A stretch of 57,847 nucleotides of DNA from Atopobiaceae bacterium (GTDB taxonomy: Bacteria > Actinomycetota > Coriobacteriia > Coriobacteriales > Atopobiaceae), in assembly GCA_017545665.1 (NCBI GenBank), contig JAFWKQ010000100.1, forward strand, positions 1-57,847, written 5' to 3'. Position 1 is the stretch's first letter; each line of letters opens with the position of its first letter. Positions 40,896-50,815 of this stretch are shown here, in pieces. A model generated the notes under the pieces. It was not told the origin of the DNA. It ran no database searches and saw only the letters and a list, made by a program, of their open reading frames with translations. A program made the translations under genes and the position numbers.

Positions 40896-41339
40896 CTAGG
40901 AGTCGTTCCCAGGAACTTTGAGTTCGAGCCCTGGGGTCAGAGCGCTTGCGCTTATGTGGTTTTGTTCCTTGATCCAGTGCACCACATCGTATGTGCTCAC
41001 CCCCTCGACGCCGTTTTGGTTGGCTATGGACCAAAGGTCGTCGCCAGGCGCAACGTGCACAGTTTTACACCCAGTCCCCTCAATGGCATCCACCACCATC
41101 CGTTCCCTCACGTTGGCGCCAAAAAGATAGACGACGCCGACGAGCACGATTGCCATTACCGTACCCATAACGAGCGCAGGAGAAACGGCAACCGGCCTTG
41201 GGCCAATGCCAGTGTGTGGCAAGCGCCCTTCGCCTTGGTGTTGCCTATTGCTTGCGTCGTATACAAGCTTAAGGTGCGAATGCGTAGGCGCACTCAATGA
41301 AAAGGCATCAGAACGATCGTAGTTTTTTGCGGTTGTCAT
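40896..41339 (-). CDS. LysM-domain membrane protein divergent from lexA (YneA-like)
   Basis: A ~147-residue protein with a ~60-residue cytoplasmic part, one membrane span (VSPALVMGTVMAIVLVGVVY) and a C-terminal LysM domain (KTVHVAPGDDLWSIANQNG). The gene shares its upstream region, with two LexA-like boxes, with lexA. In Bacillus and Mycobacterium a LysM protein in this position (YneA/ChiZ) stops division during SOS. AGAGGAT precedes the ATG at 41339. Confidence 0.78.
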   Translation of the reverse strand: MTTAKNYDRSDAFSLSAPTHSHLKLVYDASNRQHQGEGRLPHTGIGPRPVAVSPALVMGTVMAIVLVGVVYLFGANVRERMVVDAIEGTGCKTVHVAPGDDLWSIANQNGVEGVSTYDVVHWIKEQNHISASALTPGLELKVPGNDS

Positions 41340-41425
41340 ACGATCCTCTTTCACTCAATGGCTGGTTTTCTGGCACCACTTATACACGCTGGGCAAGACA
41401 AAAAAGAAAGTCGTACATCTGTACC

Positions 41426-41488
41426 CGAACATCTGTTATATTATGTACGTACAAAGGTTCGTGTCAACCCAAATAAGAACATTTGTTT
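41426..41488. promoter_or_regulatory. Two LexA (SOS) boxes between the LysM gene and lexA
   Basis: CGAACATCTGTTA (41426-41438) and GAACATTTGTTT (41477-41488) match the GAAC-N4-GTTC type of Gram-positive SOS operator with one or two departures. They sit in the divergent promoter region. A perfect version is at recA. Confidence 0.75.
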
Positions 41489-41512
41489 GTAAACTACGGT
41501 TTGGAGGAGCAC

Positions 41513-42166
41513 ATGGCAAGGGCAAAGATCAGCAAGCGGCAGCAGAGTATTTACGATTTCATCTGTGCCTACACCAAAGACCACGGGTATCCGCCCTCCG
41601 TGCGCGAGATTGGGGCTGCAGTAGGCCTCGCGTCTCCCTCTACCGTGCACATGCACCTCAAGTCCCTCGAGGACAAAGGCTACATTCACCGCGACTCTAA
41701 CAAGCCACGCACGATTGAGGTAGTCGACGACTCCACATCAAACGCGATCAAAGACGACGGCGTGGTAGCCGTTCAGCAGGACCTTTCGAGCAACACCATA
41801 CGCCTGCCGCTCGTGGGGCGCGTCGCTGCCGGCGTGCCGATCCTAGCCGAACAAAACGTGGAGGATTTCATAACGCTGCCAACAAGCATGGTGGGAGACG
41901 CAAGCTCCTTCGTGTTGCGCGTGCGTGGCACGTCCATGATTAACGTTGGCATATTTGATGGGGACTACATTGTTGTGAAGGAGCAGCACGACGCGCACGA
42001 CGGCGAGATCGTGGTGGCGCTCATAGACGATTCTGCCACCGTAAAGACGTTCTATCGCGAGGATGGGCAGGTGCGCCTGCAGCCGGAAAACGATCTTATG
42101 GAGCCCATATACGTGCGCAATCCCACCATACTTGGGCGCGTTACGGCTCTGGTGCGCTCTTTCTAG
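41513..42166 (+). CDS. lexA: LexA repressor
   Basis: A 217-residue SOS repressor. The winged helix has SIYDFICAYTKDHGYPPSVR and GLASPSTVHMHLKSLEDKG. The cleavage site is Ala-Gly in GRVAAGVP, and the catalytic pair is Ser in RGTSMINVGI and Lys in SATVKTFYRE. GGAGGAGC precedes the ATG at 41513. Self-cleavage on RecA filaments releases recA, lexA and the LysM gene. Confidence 0.96.
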   Translation: MARAKISKRQQSIYDFICAYTKDHGYPPSVREIGAAVGLASPSTVHMHLKSLEDKGYIHRDSNKPRTIEVVDDSTSNAIKDDGVVAVQQDLSSNTIRLPLVGRVAAGVPILAEQNVEDFITLPTSMVGDASSFVLRVRGTSMINVGIFDGDYIVVKEQHDAHDGEIVVALIDDSATVKTFYREDGQVRLQPENDLMEPIYVRNPTILGRVTALVRSF

Positions 42167-42169
42167 CAC

Positions 42170-42907
42170 ATGGGCGATCGATTTCATCTCTTTGATGCGC
42201 TGCGCGGGTTTTCGATACTATCCATGGTGGCGTTTCACTTTTGCTACGACCTAAAATTCATCGCGGGCTATAGCATGGACTGGTTTGCACCTCCCCTGCA
42301 AGACGTCTGGCGAGCAAGCATATCGTGGACGTTCCTCCTCATTGCGGGAATTATGTGCAGCCTCTCGAAGGACAATCTCAAGCGCTCGCTTCGATATGGC
42401 GCGCTGGCATTGGCTATATATGTAGTAACCCTTGTCGCTGCCGTGGATTATCCCATTTCCTTTGGCATCATCTACTGCATGGCAGCGTGTACGTTCGTAA
42501 GTTGGCTCCTTAGCATCCTCGGCATCCGGCCCAAAGGGCCAATCGCTGGCGCAATCCTTCTCGTTTGCTTCCTTCTGCTTCTTGGCGTTCCATACGGATA
42601 TGTTGGTGCAGGGGCATACGCCATGCGCTTGCCCACGCAATGGTACGCGAGCCCTTGGCTCTCTTGGCTGGGTCTCCCAGGCCCCGGTTTCATATCTGGC
42701 GACTACTATCCACTAATACCCTACTTGCTGCTCTTTCTTGCAGGAAGCGCCTTCGGCTGGTGGTGGAAAGACATCGGCTTCCCCGAAGCATGCAGTAAGA
42801 TTAAATGCGCACCCTTAGAATTCGTGGGAAGACATCCTCTTGAGATTTACATTGTGCATCAACCCGTGTTGCTTGGCATCTGCGCGCTTATTGCACGCAA
42901 CGTGTAG
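42170..42907 (+). CDS. DUF1624-type membrane acyltransferase
   Basis: A 245-residue integral membrane protein starting FHLFDALRGFSILSMVAFHFCYDL, the signature of DUF1624/heparan-N-acetyltransferase-like acyltransferases, with about seven hydrophobic segments and FVGRHPLEIYIVHQPVL near the end. It may acylate an extracytoplasmic sugar. It starts 3 bp after lexA, so SOS readthrough is possible. Confidence 0.78.
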   Translation: MGDRFHLFDALRGFSILSMVAFHFCYDLKFIAGYSMDWFAPPLQDVWRASISWTFLLIAGIMCSLSKDNLKRSLRYGALALAIYVVTLVAAVDYPISFGIIYCMAACTFVSWLLSILGIRPKGPIAGAILLVCFLLLLGVPYGYVGAGAYAMRLPTQWYASPWLSWLGLPGPGFISGDYYPLIPYLLLFLAGSAFGWWWKDIGFPEACSKIKCAPLEFVGRHPLEIYIVHQPVLLGICALIARNV

Positions 42908-42915
42908 CACAGCCC

Positions 42916-44217
42916 CTAAGTCTCCTCAACGAGTTCGTAGTGCTTGAGGGTTGCCGCCATTTTCGCATCTGCCTTTACCGTGGCCTGAAGCCCGTCTTGC
43001 ACGTATTGCTCACGTATGATCTGGCACCTCTCGTGAAGCATGCGCACAAGAATACCCTTGCTGTACGGAATGCACACAGTCATAGTTACGTCTCCGGATG
43101 ACGCCTCTCGAGCCATTCTATACCGCAAGCTTCGCAGCCCTACTTTGTCAAGTGCCGAAATGAGCTCGGCCTTAGGGTTCTCAAAACTCAACGAGTTCCG
43201 TTGCTGGCTATCCAGTAGGTCGACTTTATTGAATACGAGCACCGTGTCGATCTTAGAAGCTCCTATGTCTGTAAGGACATCCCTTACGGCATCGATTTCC
43301 TTGCTCGCGTTCTTGTCACTCGCATCGACTACCAGCAGTATGAGGTTTGCTGCCATAACCTCGGCTAAGGTGGACTTGAAGGCCTCGACTAGCATGGTAG
43401 GTAGCTTTTGTATAAAGCCAACGGTGTCGGTTATCGTCACCTTGCGACCATCGTCCAAGTCAAGCGTCCTCGTGGTGGGGTCGAGCGTGGCAAAGAGCTC
43501 ATCCTGCACATAGGCCTCAGACCCCGTCAGCGCGTTGAGGAGGGTGGACTTTCCCGCATTCGTATAGCCCACAAGTGCCACGCGGTATACGCCCGAATCC
43601 CATCGCGCCTTGCTTTGGACCTCACGACGTCGCTCAAGCTGCGCAAGCTCCTTCTTGAGTGAGGTTATCCGTGCGCGGACCATCCTGCGATCTACTTCCA
43701 GCTGGCTTTCTCCCTGGCCAAACCTGCTGCCAATGCCACCTCTGGTCTGCTCGCGCACCAAATGGCTCCACATGCCCCTAAGACGAGGCAGAAGGTATTG
43801 GTTTTGCGCCAACTGCACCTGAAGGCGCCCCTCACGCGTTTTGGCATGCTTTCCAAAGATGTCGAGGATGAGCGCCGTGCGATCTATGACCTTAACCCGC
43901 TCTTTGAATATGCGCTCCAAGTTTGCCTGTTGGGAGGGGGTGAGTTCGTCGTCAAATATGACAACGTCGATTTGTTCGTCTGTGCATATCTGCGCAATCG
44001 ACGTTGCCTTGCCGGAGCCGATGTATGTTTTTGGGACAGGCTTGCTCATGCGTTGCGTTACCGATTGCACGACTTCGGCTCCGTCTGTTTGCGCGAGCCT
44101 TGCAAGCTCTGCAAGCGACTCCTCCACCGGCCACAGAAGCCCGGGACGGTCGACCCCAACCAGAAGCGCACGCTCTATGGGCTGTTTGGTGCTGTGCATG
44201 CGGTCGGGGCGCTTCAT
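42916..44217 (-). CDS. hflX: GTPase HflX
   Basis: A 433-residue ribosome-splitting/rescue GTPase. The N-terminal HflX domain contains VGSGK-like TYIGSGKATSIAQI and VIFDDELTPSQQANLE, a linker RGGIGSRFGQGESQLEVDRR, then the G domain: G1 VGYTNAGKSTLLN, G3 DTVGFI and G4 FNKVDLL. ATG overlaps the miaA stop (ATGA). It lies downstream of miaB-miaA, the usual order for hfl genes. Confidence 0.95.
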   Translation of the reverse strand: MKRPDRMHSTKQPIERALLVGVDRPGLLWPVEESLAELARLAQTDGAEVVQSVTQRMSKPVPKTYIGSGKATSIAQICTDEQIDVVIFDDELTPSQQANLERIFKERVKVIDRTALILDIFGKHAKTREGRLQVQLAQNQYLLPRLRGMWSHLVREQTRGGIGSRFGQGESQLEVDRRMVRARITSLKKELAQLERRREVQSKARWDSGVYRVALVGYTNAGKSTLLNALTGSEAYVQDELFATLDPTTRTLDLDDGRKVTITDTVGFIQKLPTMLVEAFKSTLAEVMAANLILLVVDASDKNASKEIDAVRDVLTDIGASKIDTVLVFNKVDLLDSQQRNSLSFENPKAELISALDKVGLRSLRYRMAREASSGDVTMTVCIPYSKGILVRMLHERCQIIREQYVQDGLQATVKADAKMAATLKHYELVEET

Positions 44218-45146
44218 GGGCTGTCTCGCTTCCAATCCTCGCATATCGTTTGCGCCGCCTCCTCTGGGGGCATGGATTCCATATGTATCCATGTGGCACG
44301 TCCGTCACGCTTGATCCACGATAGCTGTCTCTTTGCGTACCGACGAGAATTGCGTTTGATCTGCTCTCGCGCTTCCGCCAGTGTGCACTCTCCCGCAAAG
44401 AAGCTCATCACCTCTTTGTAACCGATGGCCTTGGAAGCGGTGGCGGAATTCGCAATACCTTGTTCTTTAAGCCGCTGCACCTCTTCCAGCAATCCCATTT
44501 CAAACATCGCATCGACGCGTTGTCCTATGCGTTCATACAATACCTCACGCGGCAGTGCGAGCGCCCAAATCCGAGGGATATAGTGCTGTTTGCGCTCGCG
44601 AAGGCCCTTGTGGTGTGTGGCATACGACACGCCCTCATCAAGCATTTCGAGCGCACGAACGACGCGGCGCACGTTGTTGGGGTGTATGAGCTCAGCGCTG
44701 GCGGGATCGCGAAGCCTTAGCATTTCGTGTAGCGCCTGCGGACCATTCCGCTTGGCGTAGTCTTCTCGGTATTTGCGAGTCTCACTTTTAACCTCGCCAT
44801 GGGGAAAGCGCATATCGTCTATTACGGCGTCCAGATAGAGTCCCGTGCCACCACACAATACCGGCAGCGTTCCTGACGCAAGTAGGCTATCCACACAATG
44901 CCGCGCATTCGACTGAAACCGAGAAACCGAATAGTCCTCGCTCACGTCCGCAACGTCAACCATGTGGTATTTGCATCGGCGCTCCTCCACGAGCACCTTT
45001 GCAGTACCTATGTCCATTCCCCGATACACCTGCATGGAGTCTGTGGACACGATTTCGCCGCCCAGACGCAGCGCGACTTCCTCTGCGACGGCACTCTTTC
45101 CAACCGCCGTGGGGCCTACAATGCAAAGTACGCGTGAAAGGTCCAT
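44214..45146 (-). CDS. miaA: tRNA dimethylallyltransferase
   Basis: A 310-residue enzyme adding dimethylallyl to A37 of UNN-reading tRNAs. P-loop IVGPTAVGKSAVAEE, VSTDSMQVYRGMDIGTAK, CGGTGLYLDAVI and the C-terminal RRYAKRQLSWIKRD are conserved. Its ATG overlaps the miaB stop (TGATG). MiaB uses its product, so this order couples the pathway. Confidence 0.97.
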   Translation of the reverse strand: MDLSRVLCIVGPTAVGKSAVAEEVALRLGGEIVSTDSMQVYRGMDIGTAKVLVEERRCKYHMVDVADVSEDYSVSRFQSNARHCVDSLLASGTLPVLCGGTGLYLDAVIDDMRFPHGEVKSETRKYREDYAKRNGPQALHEMLRLRDPASAELIHPNNVRRVVRALEMLDEGVSYATHHKGLRERKQHYIPRIWALALPREVLYERIGQRVDAMFEMGLLEEVQRLKEQGIANSATASKAIGYKEVMSFFAGECTLAEAREQIKRNSRRYAKRQLSWIKRDGRATWIHMESMPPEEAAQTICEDWKRDSP

Positions 45147-46525
45147 CAATGTGGCTCACCAAGCATATCGCCGGACAGATACCAGGTACGGGCCTCCCTT
45201 ACGCGCACGTCTACCATGCGTCCCTCGACGTCACGCGCATGCACGTTGCTTGGAAGATGGAAATGCACCGTTTGGTTCTTTTTGCTGTGGCCCACCAACA
45301 CGTCGTCATTTCTCTTGGACGTGCCCTCTACGAGAACCTCCGTGGTTGCGCCAAGGTCCTTTTGGTTTGCCTCGAAGGCCAGCCGGGCGACGAGCTCCGT
45401 CAAGCGATCGAAGCGCTGCTGTATGACCTCTCGCGGCGTAGGGTCGTCTATCCGCGCCGCAGGGGTCCCAGGTCGCTTTGAGTATATGAACGTATAGGCA
45501 GAAGAGAACGCGACTTCCTCCACCAACGAGAGGGTCTGCTGGAAATCTTCCTCGGTCTCTTTGGGAAACCCAACGATAATATCGGTCGTAAGCGCAATGC
45601 CCGGTATGGCGTCCTTGAGGGCTTGTGCCAAGGCGAGGTATTGTTCGCGCGTATAGCTTCTGTTCATAGCCTTAAGAATGCTGGAAGAGCCGCTCTGAAC
45701 AGCAAGGTGTAGATGCGGCATGACGCTCGAAGTGGAAGCCATGGCATCTATAACCTCAGCCGAGAGATCCTTGGGGTTGGAAGAGGTAAAACGCAGGCGC
45801 TCCACACCTGTCTCCCCCACTTTTCGAAGAAGCTCCGCGAAGCGTGGTTTACCGTACGCATCACGACCATAGGAATTGACGTTTTGGCCCAAGAGTGTAA
45901 TCTCGCGCACGCCCTCATTCACGTAACGGCCGCACTCCTCTACCACGCGCTCCATTGGCCTGCTCTTCTCGCGACCACGCACGTACGGTACGATGCAATA
46001 GGTGCAGAAGTTGTTGCAGCCCGTCATTATGGGTACCCAAGCATGAAAAGCCTGCTCACGGCGTATGGGCAAATCCGTGGAGAAGCCCCTCTGCCCCTCC
46101 TCGACGTCCACGTGAAGCTCTTTTCCGCTGTTCCGGAAGGCTTCGGCCAAAAGCCTTGGCAGCGCACCGAGCGCGCTTGTGCCAAAGACGACGTCCGCAT
46201 TTGGTATGTTCTCGCGAATGCGCAATCCGTCGCGCTGCGCAATGCAGCCGCCTATGGCAACCACGCGTTGTCCCGAAGGTGGCGTGGGAGCGCTTACCAT
46301 TGCCGAAACCTGCCCATACAGGCGGGTATCTGCCCCCTCGCGAACGCAGCACGTCATAAACACAACAATGTCCGCCTCGTCGGCCGAGGCAACTTGTATG
46401 CAACCGCACGAATCCAAAAGACCGCAGACCCGCTCCGAGTCATGTAGATTCATCTGGCATCCGAATGTTTTTACGATATATGTTTTGCCAAAGATGCTTG
46501 CTTCTGAAGACATGAAACCGAGCAA
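45146..46525 (-). CDS. miaB: tRNA-2-methylthio-N6-dimethylallyladenosine synthase
   Basis: A 459-residue radical SAM methylthiotransferase. The N-terminal UPF0004 domain has KTFGCQMNLHDSE with cluster Cys residues in MTCCVREGA and IGGCIAQRD. The radical SAM site is MTGCNNFCTYCIVPYVRG, and a TRAM domain closes it (TTEVLVEGTSKRNDDVLVG). TTG at 46525 with GAGGA upstream is the probable start; an in-frame ATG lies 12 bases later. Confidence 0.97.
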   Translation of the reverse strand: MLGFMSSEASIFGKTYIVKTFGCQMNLHDSERVCGLLDSCGCIQVASADEADIVVFMTCCVREGADTRLYGQVSAMVSAPTPPSGQRVVAIGGCIAQRDGLRIRENIPNADVVFGTSALGALPRLLAEAFRNSGKELHVDVEEGQRGFSTDLPIRREQAFHAWVPIMTGCNNFCTYCIVPYVRGREKSRPMERVVEECGRYVNEGVREITLLGQNVNSYGRDAYGKPRFAELLRKVGETGVERLRFTSSNPKDLSAEVIDAMASTSSVMPHLHLAVQSGSSSILKAMNRSYTREQYLALAQALKDAIPGIALTTDIIVGFPKETEEDFQQTLSLVEEVAFSSAYTFIYSKRPGTPAARIDDPTPREVIQQRFDRLTELVARLAFEANQKDLGATTEVLVEGTSKRNDDVLVGHSKKNQTVHFHLPSNVHARDVEGRMVDVRVREARTWYLSGDMLGEPH

Positions 46526-46528
46526 ACC

Positions 46529-46831
46529 CTATTCCTCGTCTGTCTTCTTCAGAGGAGTTTGGGAACCAAGGCTATGAACGTACACGGCAATGCGTATTGC
46601 CGTTCGACCCTCACCGTTAATCGTTATGTCGGAGAAGGTAGGCGCGCAGGAGATATCCACGCCAGTCGGAATCAAAAAACCACGCGCGATTGCGATTGCC
46701 TTTATTGCCTGATTTACGGCGCCAGCACCCACGCTCTGGATGTTTACGTCAACGCCGTCTTTCACCATGCCCGCAATCGCGCCGGCAACAGACGCCGGAG
46801 ACGACTTACTTGATACCTTTAAGAATTCCAT
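46529..46831 (-). CDS. spoVS: SpoVS-family protein
   Basis: A 100-residue Alba-like protein: MEFLKVSSKSSPASVAGAIA and SVGAGAVNQAIKAIAIARG with FLIPTGVDISCAPTF. SpoVS occurs in many non-sporulating bacteria where it may bind RNA or DNA. It begins the spoVS-miaB-miaA-hflX group. The ~206 bp upstream contain no gene. Confidence 0.92.
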   Translation of the reverse strand: MEFLKVSSKSSPASVAGAIAGMVKDGVDVNIQSVGAGAVNQAIKAIAIARGFLIPTGVDISCAPTFSDITINGEGRTAIRIAVYVHSLGSQTPLKKTDEE

Positions 46832-47037
46832 AGCGCTACTCCCAGACGCATACGCGTCATCTACATTGGTGCTTCGTTCTATAGTTGCCTTACTATTAGA
46901 GCTTAACGATAGATTCTACCCAAAATTACCTTAAATGAGAAGCTAAAAATGGGAAATATTGCGTCTGCTATGGCTGACTGGTACAGGATATGGTGTAGGA
47001 GGTCCGTTATTGCCTGCCTGCAGTTTGCAACTTGTCG

Positions 47038-48114
47038 CTAATCCTCTTCCCTGCATGCAACGCTCAGTCGGACAACGTTCTTCTCTACGCGAATCTTAGG
47101 CTTGCCATCCAATATGAAGTAGTAACGAGCGACCACACGCTGAAGCTCCTCTTCGAACGCCTCCGATAATTCGCGTTTGTCTTCTTCCGAAAGTCGTAGG
47201 TTACGTTCCGCATTGGTTTTATCAATTGGCGATGTGGTGCTGCCATTATTACCAGAAACCGTAAGGAGCACGTTTCTGAGGGGCGCTATTTGTGATCGCA
47301 CGATTCGATGTGCCGTTCGTTCAGACATTTGGAGGCCAAGAGTCTCTGCAGCCATCCTGAGGTCACGTGCGTCATGCGCCCATGCGGGCCTTGAGCTAAG
47401 CGGTACGTTGCTCAGCCCATCCGAATCGAACGAATGCGGCGGTGCCCCCAATGGCTCAACGCGAGCGTACATGGTGGCAACCGCCTCAGACGCAGAGCCA
47501 AAGTACACAGCGCAGCTACCCCTTGCTTCCATCGCAAACTCAACGCACGCGCGTGCGATGTTGCGAGGGCCGCGCACCGCATACTCCCCTTTTGACTCAA
47601 CCACGGTTGGCCAAGTAGACTGATCGGCACGCTCTCCTATTGCATTCGTGTCGAAAGTTACGCCAATTGACGTGCCCAGGCCAACGTTGGAGTCTATGAT
47701 CCGAGCTTCCTCTGCGTTTTGCGCTATTGAGTACAGTGCCATTCCCCTGCCATGGACGCCCCAACGGTCCATATGTATGGAATCGAGCTTTGAGGTGACG
47801 CGCGCGTCGAACACCCTCTTATGCATCTCGTGAGGTATGCCCACGCCATCGTCCACGATTACCAGGCTTCGCATGTTGCCGTCGCGCCAACCAGCCACAA
47901 ATATGCGTCGAGCACCCGCGTCACGCGCGTTTCTTAGCATTTCTATGACGGCGTCCTCCACGCAGCGAATGTCGTGCTTGGCCTGCCTACGCTCTGCCTC
48001 CGCGACTCTGAGTCGCACATAGCCAGAGCCCAGGGTCTCCTCAACGCGAAGTCCGTCTCCCCCGCCAAGGGAAGAGACGAACTCCACCAACCCTCTGTCG
48101 TCCGATTGTGCCAC
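47038..48114 (-). CDS. GHKL-type ATP-binding protein of unknown role
   Basis: A 358-residue protein with a Bergerat ATP fold: VIEMLRNARDAGARR (N box), IVDDGVGIPHEM (G1) and WGVHGRGMALYSIAQ (lid), similar to MutL/MORC but without their C-terminal domains. The remaining ~180 residues are not recognised. The GTG start is 4 bp after rny, so they are coupled. The constant neighbourhood of RNase Y suggests RNA or DNA surveillance, but this is inference. Confidence 0.65.
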   Translation of the reverse strand: MAQSDDRGLVEFVSSLGGGDGLRVEETLGSGYVRLRVAEAERRQAKHDIRCVEDAVIEMLRNARDAGARRIFVAGWRDGNMRSLVIVDDGVGIPHEMHKRVFDARVTSKLDSIHMDRWGVHGRGMALYSIAQNAEEARIIDSNVGLGTSIGVTFDTNAIGERADQSTWPTVVESKGEYAVRGPRNIARACVEFAMEARGSCAVYFGSASEAVATMYARVEPLGAPPHSFDSDGLSNVPLSSRPAWAHDARDLRMAAETLGLQMSERTAHRIVRSQIAPLRNVLLTVSGNNGSTTSPIDKTNAERNLRLSEEDKRELSEAFEEELQRVVARYYFILDGKPKIRVEKNVVRLSVACREED

Positions 48115-48117
48115 GGG

Positions 48118-49674
48118 TTATTTAGCGATATCGACCGCGCGCGACTCGCGGATAACTACAACACGCACCTGTCCGGGATACTCCATCTCGTCCTCAATCT
48201 GCTTCGCGATGTCGTGCGCGAGAACGATAGCCTGAGCGTCGGAGATCTTGCTGGGCTCCACCATAACGTGGAGCTCTCTGCCTGCCTGCATGGCATAGGT
48301 GCGCTCTACGCCACCATGGGCGTTCGATATCTCCTCGAGCTTCTCCAAGCGCTTGATGTAGGCCTCTGCTGACTCTCTACGCGCCCCGGGACGTGCGGCC
48401 GAAATGGCGTCGGCGGCCTGAACAAGCACGTCCAACACCGTATCGGGCTCCACGTCTGCATGGTGCGCCTCTATGGCATGCACGATGGCCGGACGCTCTC
48501 CGTAGCGACGCGCAAGATCGGCGCCAATCACCGCATGCGGTCCCTCGACCTCGTGATCGATGGCTTTGCCAAGGTCGTGCAACAGACCCGCACGCTTTGC
48601 GGGCGCTTCGTCAAGACCAAGTTCCGATGCCATAATCCCGCAAAGAGCCGATACCTGTATGGAGTGCTGAAGCACGTTCTGGCCGAATGATGTGCGATAC
48701 CTCAGCGCGCCTAGCGTTTTGATGAGCTCGGGATGAAGGTCGTGGATGCCCGCATCGAAGGCAGCCTGCTCGCCAGCCTCCTGTATGCGCTCGTTTACGA
48801 GCTTCTCGGCCTTGCGATACATCTCCTCGATGCGAGCGGGGTGTATGCGGCCGTCCGCGATCAGATTCTCGAGCGTGACGCGAGCCGTCTCGCGCCTCAC
48901 GGGGCTAAAGCTGGAGAGAATAACCGTTTCTGGCGTATCGTCAATAACCAAAGTGACGCCCGTCACCTGCTCGAAGGTGCGAATGTTGCGACCCTCGCGT
49001 CCGATAATGCGCCCCTTGAGGTCGTCGGAAGGAATGTGCACCGACGTAACGGTAATCTCACCAGCTTGGTCTGCCGCACAGCGCTGTATTGCCGTAGACA
49101 CGATCTCGCGGGCCGTCTTGTCTGCCTGAGCACGTACGCGCTGCTCGGACTCACGTAGTATTTGTGCCTCGTCGCGCACGGTTTCGGCGCGCACGCGATC
49201 GATTATTTCCTTGTGCGCATCCTCGCGCGTAAGCGCGGAAATCCTTTCGAGCTCCGCCTCTTGCTCCGCGTAGAGCCCCTCCACCTCGTTGCGACGGCGA
49301 TCGATGGAGCTCTGCATGCCCGAGAGCTGGCTCTCTCGCCTATCGAGCGCCAGATTGCGCTTGTCAAGCGACTCCTCGCGCTGCAGGATGCGGTTTTCCA
49401 TGCGCTGAAGCTCTGCCTTGCGCTTCTTGTCCTCTGCCTCGGATTCTTGGCGAAGCTGCAGTATTTCCTCCTTGGCCTCAACCAAAGCGGTCTTGCGGGC
49501 GGTGTTTGCCACGCTATTTGCCTCTGCCGTAATTCGATCCGCCTCTACTCGGGCCGCCTCGACCCTTTGGTTGGCCTCTAGTACCTTTGCATTACTCTTG
49601 CTCGTAGATAGAAAGTAGGCAATCAATCCTCCTATTACGAGTCCCACGATTACCGCAATTAAGATCTGTACCAT
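48118..49674 (-). CDS. rny: Ribonuclease Y
   Basis: A 518-residue endoribonuclease starting mRNA decay. It has an N-terminal membrane span ([19 protein letters not shown]), a long coiled coil to ~200, a KH domain ([20 protein letters not shown]) and an HD domain ([20 protein letters not shown]). It is tethered to the membrane where the degradosome assembles. Confidence 0.97.
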   Translation of the reverse strand: MVQILIAVIVGLVIGGLIAYFLSTSKSNAKVLEANQRVEAARVEADRITAEANSVANTARKTALVEAKEEILQLRQESEAEDKKRKAELQRMENRILQREESLDKRNLALDRRESQLSGMQSSIDRRRNEVEGLYAEQEAELERISALTREDAHKEIIDRVRAETVRDEAQILRESEQRVRAQADKTAREIVSTAIQRCAADQAGEITVTSVHIPSDDLKGRIIGREGRNIRTFEQVTGVTLVIDDTPETVILSSFSPVRRETARVTLENLIADGRIHPARIEEMYRKAEKLVNERIQEAGEQAAFDAGIHDLHPELIKTLGALRYRTSFGQNVLQHSIQVSALCGIMASELGLDEAPAKRAGLLHDLGKAIDHEVEGPHAVIGADLARRYGERPAIVHAIEAHHADVEPDTVLDVLVQAADAISAARPGARRESAEAYIKRLEKLEEISNAHGGVERTYAMQAGRELHVMVEPSKISDAQAIVLAHDIAKQIEDEMEYPGQVRVVVIRESRAVDIAK

Positions 49675-50140
49675 GGATGACTCCTCAAATGTTCAGCTTT
49701 CTGTTTCAGAATCGATGCGCATGCACACCGAGCCCGCCATCCGAGGCTTCACCAGGGCCGTCACACGTTAAGCATATGCTTTTTTGACCATAAAACCCAG
49801 CAGGACAATAACACAATGCTGCCTTACGGCGGCAGAGAAAACTCAAATGACTTTTTTATCCTAGTTTCGATTCATTGGGTTGTCAAACGCACCAACAAGG
49901 AACAAACGGAATTCAACAAAAAACGCATTAGGAGTGCTTCCGTTGCATAATCGCGTCACCGAGTTATTGGGCGTGGGCGTGACGGGCTCCTCGAGTACAG
50001 CCAACACTGCGCGAACTGCGCGCGAGGAGCCGTCACGCCCACGCCCCACGCCTCCACATCGGCGTGCGAACTGCACAGCAGCTTCTTCCGCCTTACCTAA
50101 CTTGCGCGATGCCACCGCCGTGGCGAAGGGGCACCTTGTG
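49675..50140. other. Intergenic region between rny and recX
   Basis: About 466 bp without a convincing gene. The left part is AT-rich and holds the rny upstream signals; the middle carries a large palindrome (49969-50047) that can terminate recX-side transcription; the right part beyond it shows nothing recognisable. Confidence 0.6.
49969..50047. repeat. Long palindrome (about 25-nt arms) between rny and recX
   Basis: Left arm GGGCGTGGGCGTGACGGG, CTCCTCG and right arm CGAGGAGCCGTCACGCCC, ACGCCCC are complementary with one bulged G. The loop of ~29 nt contains GCGCGAACTGCGCGC, itself able to pair. It is followed by no T-run, and resembles the other GC-rich palindromes of this window in style, not sequence. 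Confidence 0.88.
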
Positions 50141-50806
50141 CTATCGCGCGACTGCGAGCACTTCTTTGGCCACGCTTGAGGCGATTGCGTAGGTAAACCC
50201 TCTGTTGACTAGGAATCGTGCGAGCTTGGCATAGGCATTCGGCTCCCGTACCGTCTTGCGCCGGGCGACTTGCATCGCGCGATCGTACTCATCGTCCGGA
50301 TCGAGGTACTCGTATGGCCATCCTTCAAGCTCGCGAGCCTCAATGCCTCGGTGTGCGAGCTCGCGCTCTATACGCTCCATTCCCCATCCGGAAAATATCT
50401 TTCCCCGTATGTAGGCATCGGCAAAGCGCTTGTCGCAAACAAGCCCAATATTCACCGCATGCCCCACCGCCGTTTGCGCCTCGTCGTCCGTAAACCCGTC
50501 TTCCTTTAGGCGTCGGAGTGTTTCTAGCTGCGAATAGTCTCTGCGCGCAACAAGCTGAGATATACGCTGTCTTGCGCAGATGGCGGTTATGCGATCTAGT
50601 GCGCTGAGCAATTCGTCTTTGGTAAGACCTTCCATGTCCCCAGACTTCTTATGCCGAATCAGAGACCTAGTCACGCAGGCCGGTACGTTTACGTACTCGG
50701 CCTTTCCGCCTTTAACGGCTATTCGAACCGAGCCCATGGGCTTGGGTCCGCCAACAGACGCGCGACTCCGCGGAGGTATGACCTCCCACTCAACCATTTC
50801 GTCCAT
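50141..50806 (-). CDS. recX: RecX regulatory protein
   Basis: A 221-residue RecA regulator. The three-helix RecX repeats show RRDYSQLETLRRLKEDGFTD, IGLVCDKRFADAYIRGKI and SGWGMERIERELAHRGIE. It limits RecA filament growth. It lies 9 bp downstream of recA. A ~70-residue N-terminal part before the repeats is longer than average. Confidence 0.94.
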   Translation of the reverse strand: MDEMVEWEVIPPRSRASVGGPKPMGSVRIAVKGGKAEYVNVPACVTRSLIRHKKSGDMEGLTKDELLSALDRITAICARQRISQLVARRDYSQLETLRRLKEDGFTDDEAQTAVGHAVNIGLVCDKRFADAYIRGKIFSGWGMERIERELAHRGIEARELEGWPYEYLDPDDEYDRAMQVARRKTVREPNAYAKLARFLVNRGFTYAIASSVAKEVLAVAR

Positions 50807-50815
50807 ACCGGCCTA

